DNA of 57,226 nucleotides from Kineothrix sp. MSJ-39 (GCF_018917935.1 NZ_JAHLPN010000019.1:1-57226); one strand, 5' to 3'. Shown: positions 1 through 8,876, numbered from the stretch's first letter. Program-made: numbers and translations. The notes: a model not told the origin generated them from the letters alone.

Positions 1-218
1 TGGACAGACCGCTGGTGTATCTGTTGGTGACCAACACCATGGCAGAGTAGCCAAGTCTGGCAGGGATAAACGCTGAAGGCATCTAAGCGTGAAGCCCCCC
101 TCAAGATGAGATATCCCAACAAGTAAGACCCCTTAGAGAGTATGAGGTAGATAGGCTTAAGGTGTAAGCATAGTAATATGTTCAGCTGATAAGTACTAAT
201 AGGTCGAGGGCTTATCCT
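1..218 (+). rRNA. 23S ribosomal RNA, 3' end (partial)
   Basis: The segment carries the conserved last ~220 nt of bacterial 23S rRNA, including the sarcin-distal 3' domain signature CTAAGCGTGAAGC and the near-terminal block GCTGATAAGTACTAATAGG. The 5' part lies outside the window. The exact mature 3' end is estimated from the block GGGCTTATCC, which should pair with the 5' end of 23S, so it is good to a few bases only. Confidence 0.95.
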
Positions 219-431
219 TTGCGACAAGAAGGGGCCCACGGAAGTGGGAAGTGATCTTGCCGCCAAGTAACAAGCGAAGCTTGTTAGAGAACAGAAATCA
301 TCAAGAAATGATGAGAGTATGGACAAAAGAGATCAAGTAAGCAATGAACGATCAAAGAATTAGTCAAACGAGTTTGCATACGATGTAAAGAAAGATTTCA
401 GTATTCGGTTTTGAAGATATGACTTCAAATG
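219..431 (+). other. Post-23S transcribed spacer without a 5S gene
   Basis: About 210 nt lie between the 23S end and the terminator. I see small hairpins (for example CCCAC/GTGGG near 237-248 and AACAAGC/GCTTGTT near 269-285) but none of the conserved 5S blocks, such as the CCGAACTCAG-like loop or the GATGGTA 3' region. I read it as a processing spacer or trailer. No open frame of note is present. Confidence 0.7.
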
Positions 432-456
432 AGGATTCCAGATGGAATCCTTTTTT
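432..456 (+). terminator. Intrinsic terminator of the rRNA operon
   Basis: A perfect 9-bp stem, AGGATTCCA / TGGAATCCT, with a 2-nt GA spacer is followed by a T run. It ends the rRNA transcript before the cheV promoter. Confidence 0.9.
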
Positions 457-480
457 GTTGTATAATTTCAATAAATCAGG

Positions 481-509
481 TGTACATTTTATTCGATATT
501 TGTTATAAT
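481..509 (+). promoter_or_regulatory. Candidate promoter for cheV
   Basis: A perfect TATAAT (504-509) lies 17 nt after TGTACA (481-486), a weak -35 match. The predicted start of transcription is about 50 nt before the cheV start codon. The -35 box is poor, so regulation by another factor or an activator is possible. Confidence 0.5.
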
Positions 510-565
510 TTATCTATATTGATGATTGCCAAGGCAATGCTTCAAAGTCCGTGAGAGGTGATAAA

Positions 566-1459
566 ATGGATACAAATATTTTATTAGAGAATGGAACAAA
601 TGAATTAGAGATCTTAGAGTTTATTCTGGATGGAAATTCCTATGGAATCAATGTGGCAAAGATCAGGGAAATCATTCCTTATCAGAAGGTAACACCTGTA
701 CCGAATGCACATCCGAGTATTGAAGGTATTTTTATGCCGCGTGATGTAATGATCACGGCGATCGATCTGAAGAACTGTTTGCAGAGGGGACAGTCAGAGG
801 AAAAAGGATTATTCATTATTACAAACTTTAATAAACTTGATATCGCATTTCATGTAGATCAGGTAATCGGTATCCACAGGGTATCATGGTCAGAGATTAT
901 AAAGCCGGGTACAACAGTATCCAATTCGGAGGATGGTATTTCGACCGGAATCGTAAAGATTAATGATAAACTGATCATTATTCTGGACTTTGAAAAGATC
1001 ATTACAGACATCAGCCCGGAGACAGGCTTAAAGACTGCGGAAGTTGATGCACTTGGTGTAAGACAGAAAAATGACGTGCCAATCCTGATCGCAGAAGATT
1101 CGGCATTATTGAATAAACTGATTGTAGATTCCTTGAAGAAAGCAGGATATCAGAACCTGATACATACAGAGAACGGACAGGAAGCATGGGATGTGATCTG
1201 TGAATGTAAAGAAGAAGGCACGCTGGATGAGCATGTCAGATGCGTTATTACAGATATTGAGATGCCGATCATGGATGGTCACAGATTGACTAAACTGATT
1301 AAAAGTGATGATGCGACAAAGAACATTCCGGTCATTATTTTCTCATCTCTGGTGAATGAAGATATGAAGAAGAAAGGTGAATCATTAGGTGCGGATGCAC
1401 AGCTTTCCAAGCCGGAAATCGGAAATCTGGTAAGGGTAATTGATAGTTTGGTACACTAG
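566..1459 (+). CDS. cheV: CheV-type chemotaxis coupling protein (CheW-receiver fusion)
   Basis: The 297-residue protein has an N-terminal CheW-like coupling domain (about residues 10-155) and a C-terminal response-regulator receiver (about 170-297). In the receiver, the acid pocket ED lies at 177-178, the phospho-accepting Asp is D230 in the motif ITDIEMPIMDG, and the Lys is in the motif SKPE near 281. CheV couples chemoreceptors to CheA and tunes adaptation. The ATG at 566 is preferred over the GTG at 551 because AGAGGTG (554-560) is a well-spaced ribosome binding site. The gene stands alone between two terminators, directly after an rRNA operon, with no other che or fli genes beside it. A PilZ-chemoreceptor is encoded 9 kb downstream. 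Confidence 0.93.
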   Translation: MDTNILLENGTNELEILEFILDGNSYGINVAKIREIIPYQKVTPVPNAHPSIEGIFMPRDVMITAIDLKNCLQRGQSEEKGLFIITNFNKLDIAFHVDQVIGIHRVSWSEIIKPGTTVSNSEDGISTGIVKINDKLIIILDFEKIITDISPETGLKTAEVDALGVRQKNDVPILIAEDSALLNKLIVDSLKKAGYQNLIHTENGQEAWDVICECKEEGTLDEHVRCVITDIEMPIMDGHRLTKLIKSDDATKNIPVIIFSSLVNEDMKKKGESLGADAQLSKPEIGNLVRVIDSLVH

Positions 1460-1465
1460 TAACGG

Positions 1466-1495
1466 GGCTGGGATGGAAAATTCCCAGCCTGTTTT
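1466..1495 (+). terminator. Intrinsic terminator after cheV
   Basis: The 8-bp perfect stem GGCTGGGA / TCCCAGCC (1466-1473, 1482-1489) is followed by TGTTTT, just past the cheV stop codon. Confidence 0.85.
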
Positions 1496-1568
1496 ATGTT
1501 ATGGCGACGAGGAAAATGCACGCATTTATGCAGTGCATTTGACGACCGCTAATCAGAGTGAGATTCGC

Positions 1569-1629
1569 AGAGCGTATCTCGTCTCTGTTATGGAGAGATT
1601 TAATCAGAGCGTATCTTAGCTCTGTTATG
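1569..1629 (+). repeat. Tandem 24-bp intergenic repeat with hairpin potential
   Basis: Two near-identical 24-mers (1569-1592 and 1606-1629) begin AGAGCGTATCT and end TCTGTTATG. Each can fold as a short hairpin, for example CAGAGC / GCTCTG in the second unit. A further 8-bp perfect stem, AAATGCAC / GTGCATTT (1514-1521, 1533-1540), lies just upstream. The repeats lie in the leader of the sirtuin-like gene and look like an intergenic repeat family or an RNA element rather than coding sequence. Confidence 0.6.
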
Positions 1630-1662
1630 ACATTGAATATCAGAAAAGCGGAGTTTGTAAAT

Positions 1663-2544
1663 ATGCAATATTATGGAAAAATAAAAAATGCAGTTCAGGA
1701 AGCGAATCGTGTACTGGTTGGACTCGGAGAAGAATGGGTTCTGACAGATGAGGTTATTTGTAAAGCAATGGAAAACAGCCATCCGGTGTTTGCTGCTTTA
1801 CTAAAATTTGCTGCAACACAAGAGCAGTACAGGGATATTGTGCCTTATCTGGAAGCCTTTTATTATAATCAAATAACGGAAATACCGGATATGTGGAAGA
1901 ATGCGTATGCACATTTACGGAAGCTTCTGGAAGGAAAAGATTACTATATTGTATCGCTTACAATAGATCCGTATTTAGCACAGATGGGATTTGATATGGA
2001 TCGCTGTGTGAATCCATGTGGCAGTGTACAGCGTATGCAGTGCAGAAATGGATGCACGGAGGAATTGTATATTGCGAAATCAATCATGCAGGCATTCTCA
2101 GAAAAACTGCAGCAGAGAATGCAGGATGTTTCAGAAACAGAACTGCAGGAATGCGTATTGACAGATCTGGTCAATGATTGCCGGGAAGAGATAGCAAAGC
2201 TTATATGCCCGAAATGTGGTGCTCCGCTGTTTTTTAACACATTAGAAGCAACACGTTACAGAGAAGAAGGATATCTTGGAAACTGGCAGATGTATATGAA
2301 ATGGCTGCAGGGTTCTGTGAATAAGAAGCTGTGCGTGATAGAAGCGGGGGCAGGGATGTCATTACCGTCTGTTATTCGCTGGCCTTTTGAAAAAACAGTA
2401 TACTACAATCAAAAGGCTTCTTTGTATCGCATTCATCATACATTTCATCAGATCAATCACGAGATTGCAGAAAGATCATGTGGAATAGAGGCATCGGCAG
2501 TTTCGTTTTTTAAGGATATGGAAGAGGGGGAGGCAGTTTTATGA
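1663..2544 (+). CDS. Degenerate sirtuin (SIR2)-like protein
   Basis: This 293-residue protein keeps the outline of a SIR2-fold NAD-binding protein. The first strand/glycine loop reads VLVGLGEEW (17-25), where active sirtuins have a GAGxS loop. The segment SLTIDPYLAQMGF (98-110) matches the TxNxD region with Asn replaced. The segment CVNPCGSVQRMQC then occupies the HG catalytic-His region, with Cys119 where His is expected. A four-Cys zinc site is still plausible (C127, C131, C182, C185), and a C-terminal SLPSVIRWPFE segment is typical of the Lachnospiraceae SIR2-like group. Start 1663 is chosen because GCGGAG is well spaced; in-frame starts further upstream (1558, 1627) run through the repeat and lack a binding site. 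The stop overlaps the next start by 4 nt (ATGA), so the two are probably coupled. Deacylase activity is doubtful; NAD or ADP-ribose binding is an inference. Confidence 0.65.
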   Translation: MQYYGKIKNAVQEANRVLVGLGEEWVLTDEVICKAMENSHPVFAALLKFAATQEQYRDIVPYLEAFYYNQITEIPDMWKNAYAHLRKLLEGKDYYIVSLTIDPYLAQMGFDMDRCVNPCGSVQRMQCRNGCTEELYIAKSIMQAFSEKLQQRMQDVSETELQECVLTDLVNDCREEIAKLICPKCGAPLFFNTLEATRYREEGYLGNWQMYMKWLQGSVNKKLCVIEAGAGMSLPSVIRWPFEKTVYYNQKASLYRIHHTFHQINHEIAERSCGIEASAVSFFKDMEEGEAVL

Positions 2545-4937
2545 GCACAACAGAAGAATATTTAGATGGACTTCTGCAGGCAACAATGGGACAGGATGAG
2601 CCTGATGCAAAAGCTGCACAGTCGGATGTTCCAAAAGAAGAAACCAAAGCAGCACCAGCAGATGATAATCATAAGATGAGCCCGGATGAGATTGCAGCGT
2701 TATTTGCACAGATGCAGGGAGATTCGGAACCGACGGCGGAAACAGTAGCAGAGCCAGAAAACGAGGCTGTGGAAGAACAAGAAAACGTAACACAGATTCA
2801 GCAGCCGGAACCGGTGGCAGAAGCCCCGAAGGAAGAGTCTGTTGCAGCACCGGCGGACGATAATCATAAGATGAGCCCGGATGAAATTGCGGCATTATTT
2901 GCCAAGATGCAGGGAGATCCAGAACCGACGGCGGAAACAGTAGCAGAGCCAGAGAACGAGGCTGTGAAAGATCAAGAAAACGCAACACAGATCCAACAGC
3001 CGGAACCGGTAGTAGAACCTGAACCAGTAGTAGAAGTCCCGAAGGAAGAGTCTGTTGCAACACCGGCAGACGATAATCATAAGATGAGCCCGGATGAGAT
3101 CGCGGCATTATTTGCACAAATGCAGGGGGATCCGGAACCGGCAGTAGAATCGGAGCCTGCAGTAGAACCAGAATCCGTAGCAGATCCAGAACCGAAGGAG
3201 AAACCAGAAACAGAGATTGCGGGAAACGAAGAAGAGGTAGCAGAGATTCCGCAATCAGAGCCGGAAATGGAATCTGTAGAAAACGTAGAAGATTCAAATA
3301 TGAGTGATGAGCTGTCCGCATTGCTGAAAGAAATACAGGCAGAACCGGATGAGGAAGAACAGCAGGAAACAGATGAGGATGAAGCTCAGGCAGAATCAGA
3401 TGCTGAGGAGCAGTCAGAAACTGCGACAGCAGAAAAACTGCCACCGCAGGAAGAAATGGAAATTGATCTGTCAGATCCGGATGCAATGAGCTTTTTACAG
3501 GAGATCCGGGAAAAGGAAGAACCTAAAGAAAGTAAGGGTGAAGATGACGCAGTCAATGAAATAGAGGAACTATTGCGAAAATCCGATAACCATGAGATGG
3601 TGAGTGAAGAACTGGATCTGCCGGGAGAACAGGATGAGCTGTTGGCTGGTCTGACAGAAGGAGCAGGTACGGAACAGTCAGATTCGGATGAAGCAGAGAA
3701 TGGGGGAAAGACTGCCAAAAAGAAGAAAGGGCTTTTCTCTTTCTTTGGGAAAAAGAAGAAAAAGCAGGAAGATACAGATCAGACAGTAGACGAAATATCA
3801 GATGAGGAATCAGCTGCAGAAGGAGAAACAGAGGCAGACAGGGAAGAAACCGAGCCTGTGCCAGATGGAGATGTACATGATCTTTTGCAGGATCTTTTTG
3901 GAGAAGAAGGAACTTCTGCAGAGGACTTTTTACAGCAGGAGGAAGCTGCGGGAGAGCAGGTAGCGGAAGTTTCAGATCAAAAAGAAAAGAAAGAAAGTTT
4001 TTGGAAGAAACTTGGAAACGCCTTGTTTGAAGAGGACGAAGAAGAGGATAAACAGGAAGAACAGGAACCCGAAAAGAAGAAAAAAGATAAGAAGGGGAAG
4101 AAGAAAAAGAAGGTTACGGATGCATCTGACAACCAGGGAATCTTAGAAGAACTGGATGCAGAAGGTGCGGACGGAAAAAAGGGAAAGAAAAAGAAGAAGG
4201 ATAAGAAGAAGCCGAAAAAAGAAAAGAAGGCATTACCAAAAGAAGGAACAGATAAGGAAGAAGACAGTAAAAAACTTCCAATTAAAATGGTAGTGCGTAT
4301 CTTTATTCTGGCATTTTCTATTTTGGCATTATTGCTGATCGTGGTAGAAATTATTCCGTCCGTGTGGACTGCAGCAGATGCGAGAAATGCATTCTATAAG
4401 AAGGAATACCGCGCTGCTTATGAAGAAATGACAGGAAAGAAGCTTTCTAAAAAGGATCAGAGATTGTATGAAAAAGCAAGGCTGGTTGCTTCCTTGCAAC
4501 AAAGATATGATGCATATACTACTTATACAGCACTGCAGATGCCTGTGGAGGCACTTGATAGTCTGTTATCAGGTTATTTGTTCTGGCAACAGGAAGCAGA
4601 TGCCATTGCAGAATATGATGCTGCGACAGAGACAGATGCTGTAAAGTATCAGATTCTGAATACATTATATGATACGTATCAGCTTACGGAAGATGATGTA
4701 AGACAAATCAATGCACTGGATGATTATGACTATACCGTAAAGCTGGAAGAACTGACAGGAAGCCTGAGCCATAAAAACAGCAATGCACAGCAGTCAGGAA
4801 GTACTGCTGTGACAGGAACTGCAGATGCTACAGCACCAACAGACAGTTTGAGTGATGGCATACAGACAGAGTCTGCCAGTGATACGGCAGATATGACACA
4901 GATGCAGGATATATTACCGGAGGAGGAAATGGAATGA
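2541..4937 (+). CDS. Acidic repeat protein with a single membrane anchor, function unknown
   Basis: I do not recognise an enzyme domain. The 798-residue protein has a very acidic, proline-rich N-terminal half with three copies of the 21-residue unit that includes KMSPDEIAALFAQMQGD (residues 41-61, 106-126, 177-197). A weaker version, MSDELSALLKEIQ, lies near 254-266. Lys clusters follow (near 395-410, 510-530 and 545-565), then one transmembrane helix (about 580-605) and a ~190-residue C-terminal part, predicted outside, with a helical TPR-like look. The SxDEIxxLF unit resembles the CheY-P-binding N-terminal peptide of FliM/FliY (LSQDEIDALL), which is suggestive so close to cheV but not proof. 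The ATG overlaps the stop of the sirtuin-like gene, and the stop overlaps hisH, so all are likely one transcript. Confidence 0.6.
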   Translation: MSTTEEYLDGLLQATMGQDEPDAKAAQSDVPKEETKAAPADDNHKMSPDEIAALFAQMQGDSEPTAETVAEPENEAVEEQENVTQIQQPEPVAEAPKEESVAAPADDNHKMSPDEIAALFAKMQGDPEPTAETVAEPENEAVKDQENATQIQQPEPVVEPEPVVEVPKEESVATPADDNHKMSPDEIAALFAQMQGDPEPAVESEPAVEPESVADPEPKEKPETEIAGNEEEVAEIPQSEPEMESVENVEDSNMSDELSALLKEIQAEPDEEEQQETDEDEAQAESDAEEQSETATAEKLPPQEEMEIDLSDPDAMSFLQEIREKEEPKESKGEDDAVNEIEELLRKSDNHEMVSEELDLPGEQDELLAGLTEGAGTEQSDSDEAENGGKTAKKKKGLFSFFGKKKKKQEDTDQTVDEISDEESAAEGETEADREETEPVPDGDVHDLLQDLFGEEGTSAEDFLQQEEAAGEQVAEVSDQKEKKESFWKKLGNALFEEDEEEDKQEEQEPEKKKKDKKGKKKKKVTDASDNQGILEELDAEGADGKKGKKKKKDKKKPKKEKKALPKEGTDKEEDSKKLPIKMVVRIFILAFSILALLLIVVEIIPSVWTAADARNAFYKKEYRAAYEEMTGKKLSKKDQRLYEKARLVASLQQRYDAYTTYTALQMPVEALDSLLSGYLFWQQEADAIAEYDAATETDAVKYQILNTLYDTYQLTEDDVRQINALDDYDYTVKLEELTGSLSHKNSNAQQSGSTAVTGTADATAPTDSLSDGIQTESASDTADMTQMQDILPEEEME
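2661..3131 (+). repeat. Three in-frame ~63-bp coding repeats within longer ~200-bp units
   Basis: Near-identical DNA blocks at 2661-2723, 2856-2918 and 3069-3131 encode the DDNHKMSPDEIAALFA unit. Blocks encoding PKEES and PTAETVAEPENEAV are repeated with them, giving periods of 195 and 213 bp. Copy-number variation by slippage or recombination is likely. Confidence 0.9.
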
Positions 4938-5554
4938 TCGCAATAATCGATTATGATGCTGGCAATATCAGAAGTGTAGAAAATGCACTTATTGCGCTTG
5001 GAGAAGAAGTTGTCATCACCAGAGATCCCGAAATTTTATTGCTGGCAGAAAAAGTAATATTGCCGGGGGTTGGAGCTTTTGGAGACGCAATGGAAAAATT
5101 ACATGCCTATGGTCTGGTAGATGTGATCCATCAGATCGTGGAGAAGAAAACTCCATTTCTTGGCATTTGTCTGGGACTGCAGCTTTTGTTTGAAAGCAGT
5201 GATGAGACACCGGGTGTAGAAGGTCTGGGAATCTTAAAGGGAAAAATTGTGGCAATTCCACATGACAAGGGATTGAAAATTCCGCATATCGGATGGAATT
5301 CCCTTTCGTTTCCGCACGAGGGAAGATTGTTCCGGGGGCTAAGTGAAAATGCATATGTTTATTTTGTGCATTCCTATTATTTACAGGCAGAGGAAGAAGA
5401 AATTGTAAAAGCAACGACGGAATATGGTGTGACGATCCATGCATCAGTAGAGAAGGATAATGTATTTGCATGCCAGTTCCATCCGGAGAAAAGTTCCGCA
5501 GTCGGCAGGAAGATCCTACAGAATTTCCTGTCTATCAACAGGGAGGGCAACTGA
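4934..5554 (+). CDS. hisH: Imidazole glycerol phosphate synthase, glutaminase subunit HisH
   Basis: The 206-residue class-I glutamine amidotransferase has the nucleophile Cys in [10 protein letters not shown] (about residue 80) and the His-Glu pair in CQFHPEKSS near 183-185. It opens with the HisH-type start [11 protein letters not shown]. HisH releases ammonia from glutamine, and HisF uses it to convert PRFAR to imidazole glycerol phosphate and AICAR in histidine synthesis. The start overlaps the upstream stop (ATGA), and hisF follows after 1 nt. No other his genes are present, so the synthase pair is separated from the rest of the pathway. Confidence 0.95.
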   Translation: MIAIIDYDAGNIRSVENALIALGEEVVITRDPEILLLAEKVILPGVGAFGDAMEKLHAYGLVDVIHQIVEKKTPFLGICLGLQLLFESSDETPGVEGLGILKGKIVAIPHDKGLKIPHIGWNSLSFPHEGRLFRGLSENAYVYFVHSYYLQAEEEEIVKATTEYGVTIHASVEKDNVFACQFHPEKSSAVGRKILQNFLSINREGN

Positions 5555-5555
5555 T

Positions 5556-6311
5556 ATGCATACAAAACGAATTATCCCATGTCTGGATGTTAATAATGGA
5601 AGAGTTGTAAAGGGCGTTAATTTTGTGAATCTGATCGATGCGGGTGATCCGGTTGCGGTAGCTGCGGCTTACGATGCAGCAGGAGCAGATGAACTCGTAT
5701 TTCTGGATATCACTGCATCCTCTGATCAACGCAGCACAGTGGCAGATATGGTGCGCAAGGTTGCGGAACAGGTGTTTATCCCGTTTACGGTAGGCGGTGG
5801 TATCCGAACTGTAGACGACTTTAAGGCAATCCTGAGAGAGGGAGCTGACAAGGTTTCCGTGAACTCCGCAGCAATCATGAATCCGCATCTGATCTCGGAA
5901 GCGGCAGAAAAATTTGGCAGTCAGTGTGTTGTTGTGGCGATTGATGCAAAGAAAACACCGGATGGCTATCATATTTTCAAAAACGGTGGTCGTGTTGATA
6001 TGGGTATTGATGCCATAGAATGGGCAATGCAGGCAGACGAGCTTGGTGCGGGAGAGATCCTTCTGACCAGTATGGACTGTGATGGTACGAAAGCAGGTTA
6101 TGATATTGAACTGACAAGACTGATCTCAGAAAATGTTTCCATTCCTGTGATCGCTTCCGGTGGAGCGGGAAAACTGGAGCATTTTTATGATGCATTGACC
6201 GATGGAAAAGCGGATGCAGCACTGGCTGCTTCTTTGTTCCACTTTAAAGAACTGGAGATCAAGCAGGTAAAGCAATATCTGAAAGAGCGCGGAGTTCCGG
6301 TCAGATTATAA
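5556..6311 (+). CDS. hisF: Imidazole glycerol phosphate synthase, cyclase subunit HisF
   Basis: The 251-residue TIM barrel has the first catalytic Asp in PCLDV (about residue 11), the second in VAIDAK (about 130), and phosphate-binding loops GGGIRT and SGGAG. The start at 5556 follows GGGAGGG (5541-5547) and gives the family N terminus [13 protein letters not shown] longer frame back to 5460 runs through hisH and is rejected. It forms the HisHF complex with the preceding gene. Confidence 0.96.
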   Translation: MHTKRIIPCLDVNNGRVVKGVNFVNLIDAGDPVAVAAAYDAAGADELVFLDITASSDQRSTVADMVRKVAEQVFIPFTVGGGIRTVDDFKAILREGADKVSVNSAAIMNPHLISEAAEKFGSQCVVVAIDAKKTPDGYHIFKNGGRVDMGIDAIEWAMQADELGAGEILLTSMDCDGTKAGYDIELTRLISENVSIPVIASGGAGKLEHFYDALTDGKADAALAASLFHFKELEIKQVKQYLKERGVPVRL

Positions 6312-6344
6312 AATAATGATTATATAAAGAAAGAAGATAGGAAA

Positions 6345-7019
6345 ATGGCAGCGATCAGTAATGACTGGCTTGCACCGCTTACACCGGAATTTGCAAAGCC
6401 GTATTATAGAGAATTGTATAAAAAGGTAAAGGAAGAATATGCAACGCATGTGATCTTTCCGCCATCCAATGAAGTGTTCAGTGCGTTTGAACTGACACCG
6501 CTTGCTGATGTCAAGGTGGTGATCCTGGGGCAGGATCCGTATCACAACGTGGGACAGGCGCATGGTCTTTGTTTTTCCGTAAAACCGGATGTGGAGATTC
6601 CGCCTTCTCTTGTGAATATTTACAAAGAGTTACATGATGATCTGGGCTGTTATATTCCAAATAACGGATATCTGGTGAAATGGGCAAAGCAGGGCGTGCT
6701 GATGCTGAATACAGTACTTACCGTCAGGGCGCATCAGGCAAATTCACACAGAGGGATCGGCTGGGAAGAATTTACCAATGCAGCGATCCGGGTATTGAAT
6801 GAACAGGACAGACCGATCGTGTTTATTCTCTGGGGAGGTCCGGCGCAGCGCAAAAAGGAAATGCTGAACAATCCAAAGCATCTGATTCTGGAGGCACCGC
6901 ATCCGAGTCCGTTATCTGCATACAGAGGATTTTTTGGCAGTAAGCCGTTCAGTCAGACGAATGCATTTTTGGAGAAAAATGGGCTGACGCCGATTGATTG
7001 GCAGATTGAGAATCGATAG
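6345..7019 (+). CDS. ung: Uracil-DNA glycosylase, family 1
   Basis: The 224-residue protein has the water-activating motif GQDPYH (about residues 66-71), the uracil-binding segment LMLNTVLTV, and the DNA-intercalation motif HPSPLSAYRGFFG (about 191-203). It removes uracil from DNA to begin base-excision repair. The length is normal for the family. It lies 33 nt after hisF and could be carried on the same transcript. Confidence 0.96.
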   Translation: MAAISNDWLAPLTPEFAKPYYRELYKKVKEEYATHVIFPPSNEVFSAFELTPLADVKVVILGQDPYHNVGQAHGLCFSVKPDVEIPPSLVNIYKELHDDLGCYIPNNGYLVKWAKQGVLMLNTVLTVRAHQANSHRGIGWEEFTNAAIRVLNEQDRPIVFILWGGPAQRKKEMLNNPKHLILEAPHPSPLSAYRGFFGSKPFSQTNAFLEKNGLTPIDWQIENR

Positions 7020-7048
7020 ATTTTATCAGTAATATCGGCTCCGCAGGG

Positions 7049-7076
7049 TTGACAAATAGCAATATTGTGTTATAGT
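7049..7076 (+). promoter_or_regulatory. Promoter of the trmB-like/ddh/lysA unit
   Basis: TTGACA (7049-7054), a 16-nt spacer and TATAGT (7071-7076) form a strong sigma-A type promoter about 40 nt before the regulator gene. Confidence 0.75.
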
Positions 7077-7115
7077 GTTCCTGTACAGAACTACTAACCA
7101 AGGGGCGAAGGACAT

Positions 7116-7826
7116 ATGATCGAAAAATTAATGTTATTTGGACTCACCAGACAGGAAGCGACGATTTATATCTGCTTATACCAGACAGGTCCGCTGACCG
7201 GTTATGAGGTGGCGAAGGATACAGGAATATCAAGATCAAATGTGTACAGCGCGCTTGCAGGATTGGTAGAAAAAGGTGCAGCCTATAAAATGGAAGCGGC
7301 AGCAAATAAATATTTGGCCGCTCCTGTGGAGGAACTTTGTGAGAACAGAATGCGTCTGCTGCAAGAGGCAGAGGGCTATCTGAAAAACAATCTGCTTCCT
7401 GTGGAAGAGGAAACAGAAGGGTATATCACAATAGAAGGCTATCGGCATATTCAGGATAAGGTCTATGCAATGCTGCGAAAAGCAGAAAAGCGTATTTATC
7501 TGTCTTTAGCTGCAACGGAGCTTGCGTTCTGGAAAGAGGAACTGCAAAAGCTGGTCATGCGTCAGATCAAAGTAGTGATCCTGACGGATAAACAGGTAGA
7601 GTTACCGGAAGGTATCACAATATATCTTTCGGATCAGAAAGAGGCGCAGATTCATCTGATCGTGGATTCCAAGCTTGTACTGACAGGCGATTACAGTGGA
7701 CAGGAGTCTGATACCTGTCTGTATTCCGGACAGAAAAATCTGGTCAGTGTTTTGAAAGAGGCATTGCGTAATGAGATCCGCCTGACGAATGTGATAGACC
7801 AGCAGAAGCAGACAGCTTCCGTATAG
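7116..7826 (+). CDS. TrmB-family transcriptional regulator
   Basis: The 236-residue protein begins with a winged-helix domain typical of TrmB regulators (LFGLTRQEATIYICLYQTG, then ISRSNVYSALAGLVEKG). A coiled linker and a C-terminal PLD-like/sugar-sensing type domain follow (about 115-225). The binding site GGGGCGAAGGA precedes the ATG. The family senses small effectors, often sugars. Here the gene lies 33 nt upstream of ddh and lysA, so control of the diaminopimelate/lysine branch is a reasonable inference from position only. Confidence 0.8.
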   Translation: MIEKLMLFGLTRQEATIYICLYQTGPLTGYEVAKDTGISRSNVYSALAGLVEKGAAYKMEAAANKYLAAPVEELCENRMRLLQEAEGYLKNNLLPVEEETEGYITIEGYRHIQDKVYAMLRKAEKRIYLSLAATELAFWKEELQKLVMRQIKVVILTDKQVELPEGITIYLSDQKEAQIHLIVDSKLVLTGDYSGQESDTCLYSGQKNLVSVLKEALRNEIRLTNVIDQQKQTASV

Positions 7827-7859
7827 TTAGCTGCAAATCATGTCAATTAGGAGGATATT

Positions 7860-8846
7860 ATGGCAGTCAGAATTGGTATTTTAGGGTATGGAAATTTAGG
7901 AAGAGGAATTGAGTGTGCAATTCGTCAGAATCAGGATATGGAGCTTGTTGCAGTTTTCACAAGAAGAGATCCGCAGCAGGTGAAAATTCAGACAGAGGGT
8001 GTTTCAGTATACAAAGTAGATCAGATCGCAGAGTTTCAGGATAAGATCGATGTGTTGATGCTTTGTGGCGGAAGTGCAACGGATCTGCCAAAGCAGACAC
8101 CGGAATATGCAAAATACTTTAATGTAATTGACAGTTTTGATACACATGCCAATATTCCACAGCATTTTGCAGATGTGGATGAGGTAGCAAAGGCTAACGG
8201 ACATGTTGCAATGATCTCTGTAGGATGGGATCCGGGTATGTTCTCTTTGAACCGCTTATATGCAGCATCTATCCTGCCGGAAGGAAAAGATTATACATTC
8301 TGGGGAAAAGGTGTCAGCCAGGGACATTCTGATGCAATCCGTCGTGTAAAAGGTGTAAAAGATGGTAAGCAGTATACAATTCCTGTAGATGCGGCATTAG
8401 AGGCTGTCAGAAGCGGAAGTAATCCTGAGCTTACTACCAGACAGAAGCATACAAGAGAGTGCTTTGTGGTAGCGGAAGAAGGCGCAGATCTTGCTCAGAT
8501 CGAGCAGGATATCAAGACAATGCCTAACTACTTCTCTGATTATGATACAACGGTACATTTTATTTCAGAAGAAGAACTGAAAAGAGATCACAGTGGCATC
8601 CCGCATGGTGGATTTGTGATCCGCAGCGGCAAGACAGGACTTAATAAGGAACATAATCACATTATCGAATACAGTCTGAAGCTGGATTCCAATCCGGAAT
8701 TTACAGCATCTGTTTTAGTAGCATATGCAAGAGCCGTGTACAGAATGAAACAGGAAGGCATGAAGGGCTGCAAGACGGTATTTGATGTAGCACCGGCTTA
8801 CCTCAGCCCAATGAGCGGTGAAGAACTGCGTGCACATCTGTTATAA
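7860..8846 (+). CDS. ddh: meso-Diaminopimelate dehydrogenase
   Basis: The 328-residue NADP-dependent dehydrogenase has the Rossmann motif GILGYGNLGRGIE at the N terminus, the family segment SVGWDPGMFS (about 120-129), and the substrate-domain signature GKGVSQGHSDA. The enzyme makes meso-DAP directly from tetrahydrodipicolinate with ammonia, a one-step route used by some Firmicutes. AGGAGG precedes the ATG. lysA follows 30 nt later, so together they give the last steps to lysine and supply DAP for peptidoglycan. Confidence 0.94.
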   Translation: MAVRIGILGYGNLGRGIECAIRQNQDMELVAVFTRRDPQQVKIQTEGVSVYKVDQIAEFQDKIDVLMLCGGSATDLPKQTPEYAKYFNVIDSFDTHANIPQHFADVDEVAKANGHVAMISVGWDPGMFSLNRLYAASILPEGKDYTFWGKGVSQGHSDAIRRVKGVKDGKQYTIPVDAALEAVRSGSNPELTTRQKHTRECFVVAEEGADLAQIEQDIKTMPNYFSDYDTTVHFISEEELKRDHSGIPHGGFVIRSGKTGLNKEHNHIIEYSLKLDSNPEFTASVLVAYARAVYRMKQEGMKGCKTVFDVAPAYLSPMSGEELRAHLL

Positions 8847-8876
8847 TAGAAATAAGAAAGGCGTCAGGAGAAGAAA

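Noticed and set aside
219-431. 5S rRNA after 23S
   Set aside because: None of the conserved 5S loops can be placed, and the pairing expected of its helix I is missing.
2539-3486. Long minus-strand frame opposite the acidic repeat gene
   Set aside because: Its Leu/Pro/His-rich translation is the mirror of Glu/Pro/Ala codons; it has no binding site, and the plus-strand gene is coupled to both neighbours.
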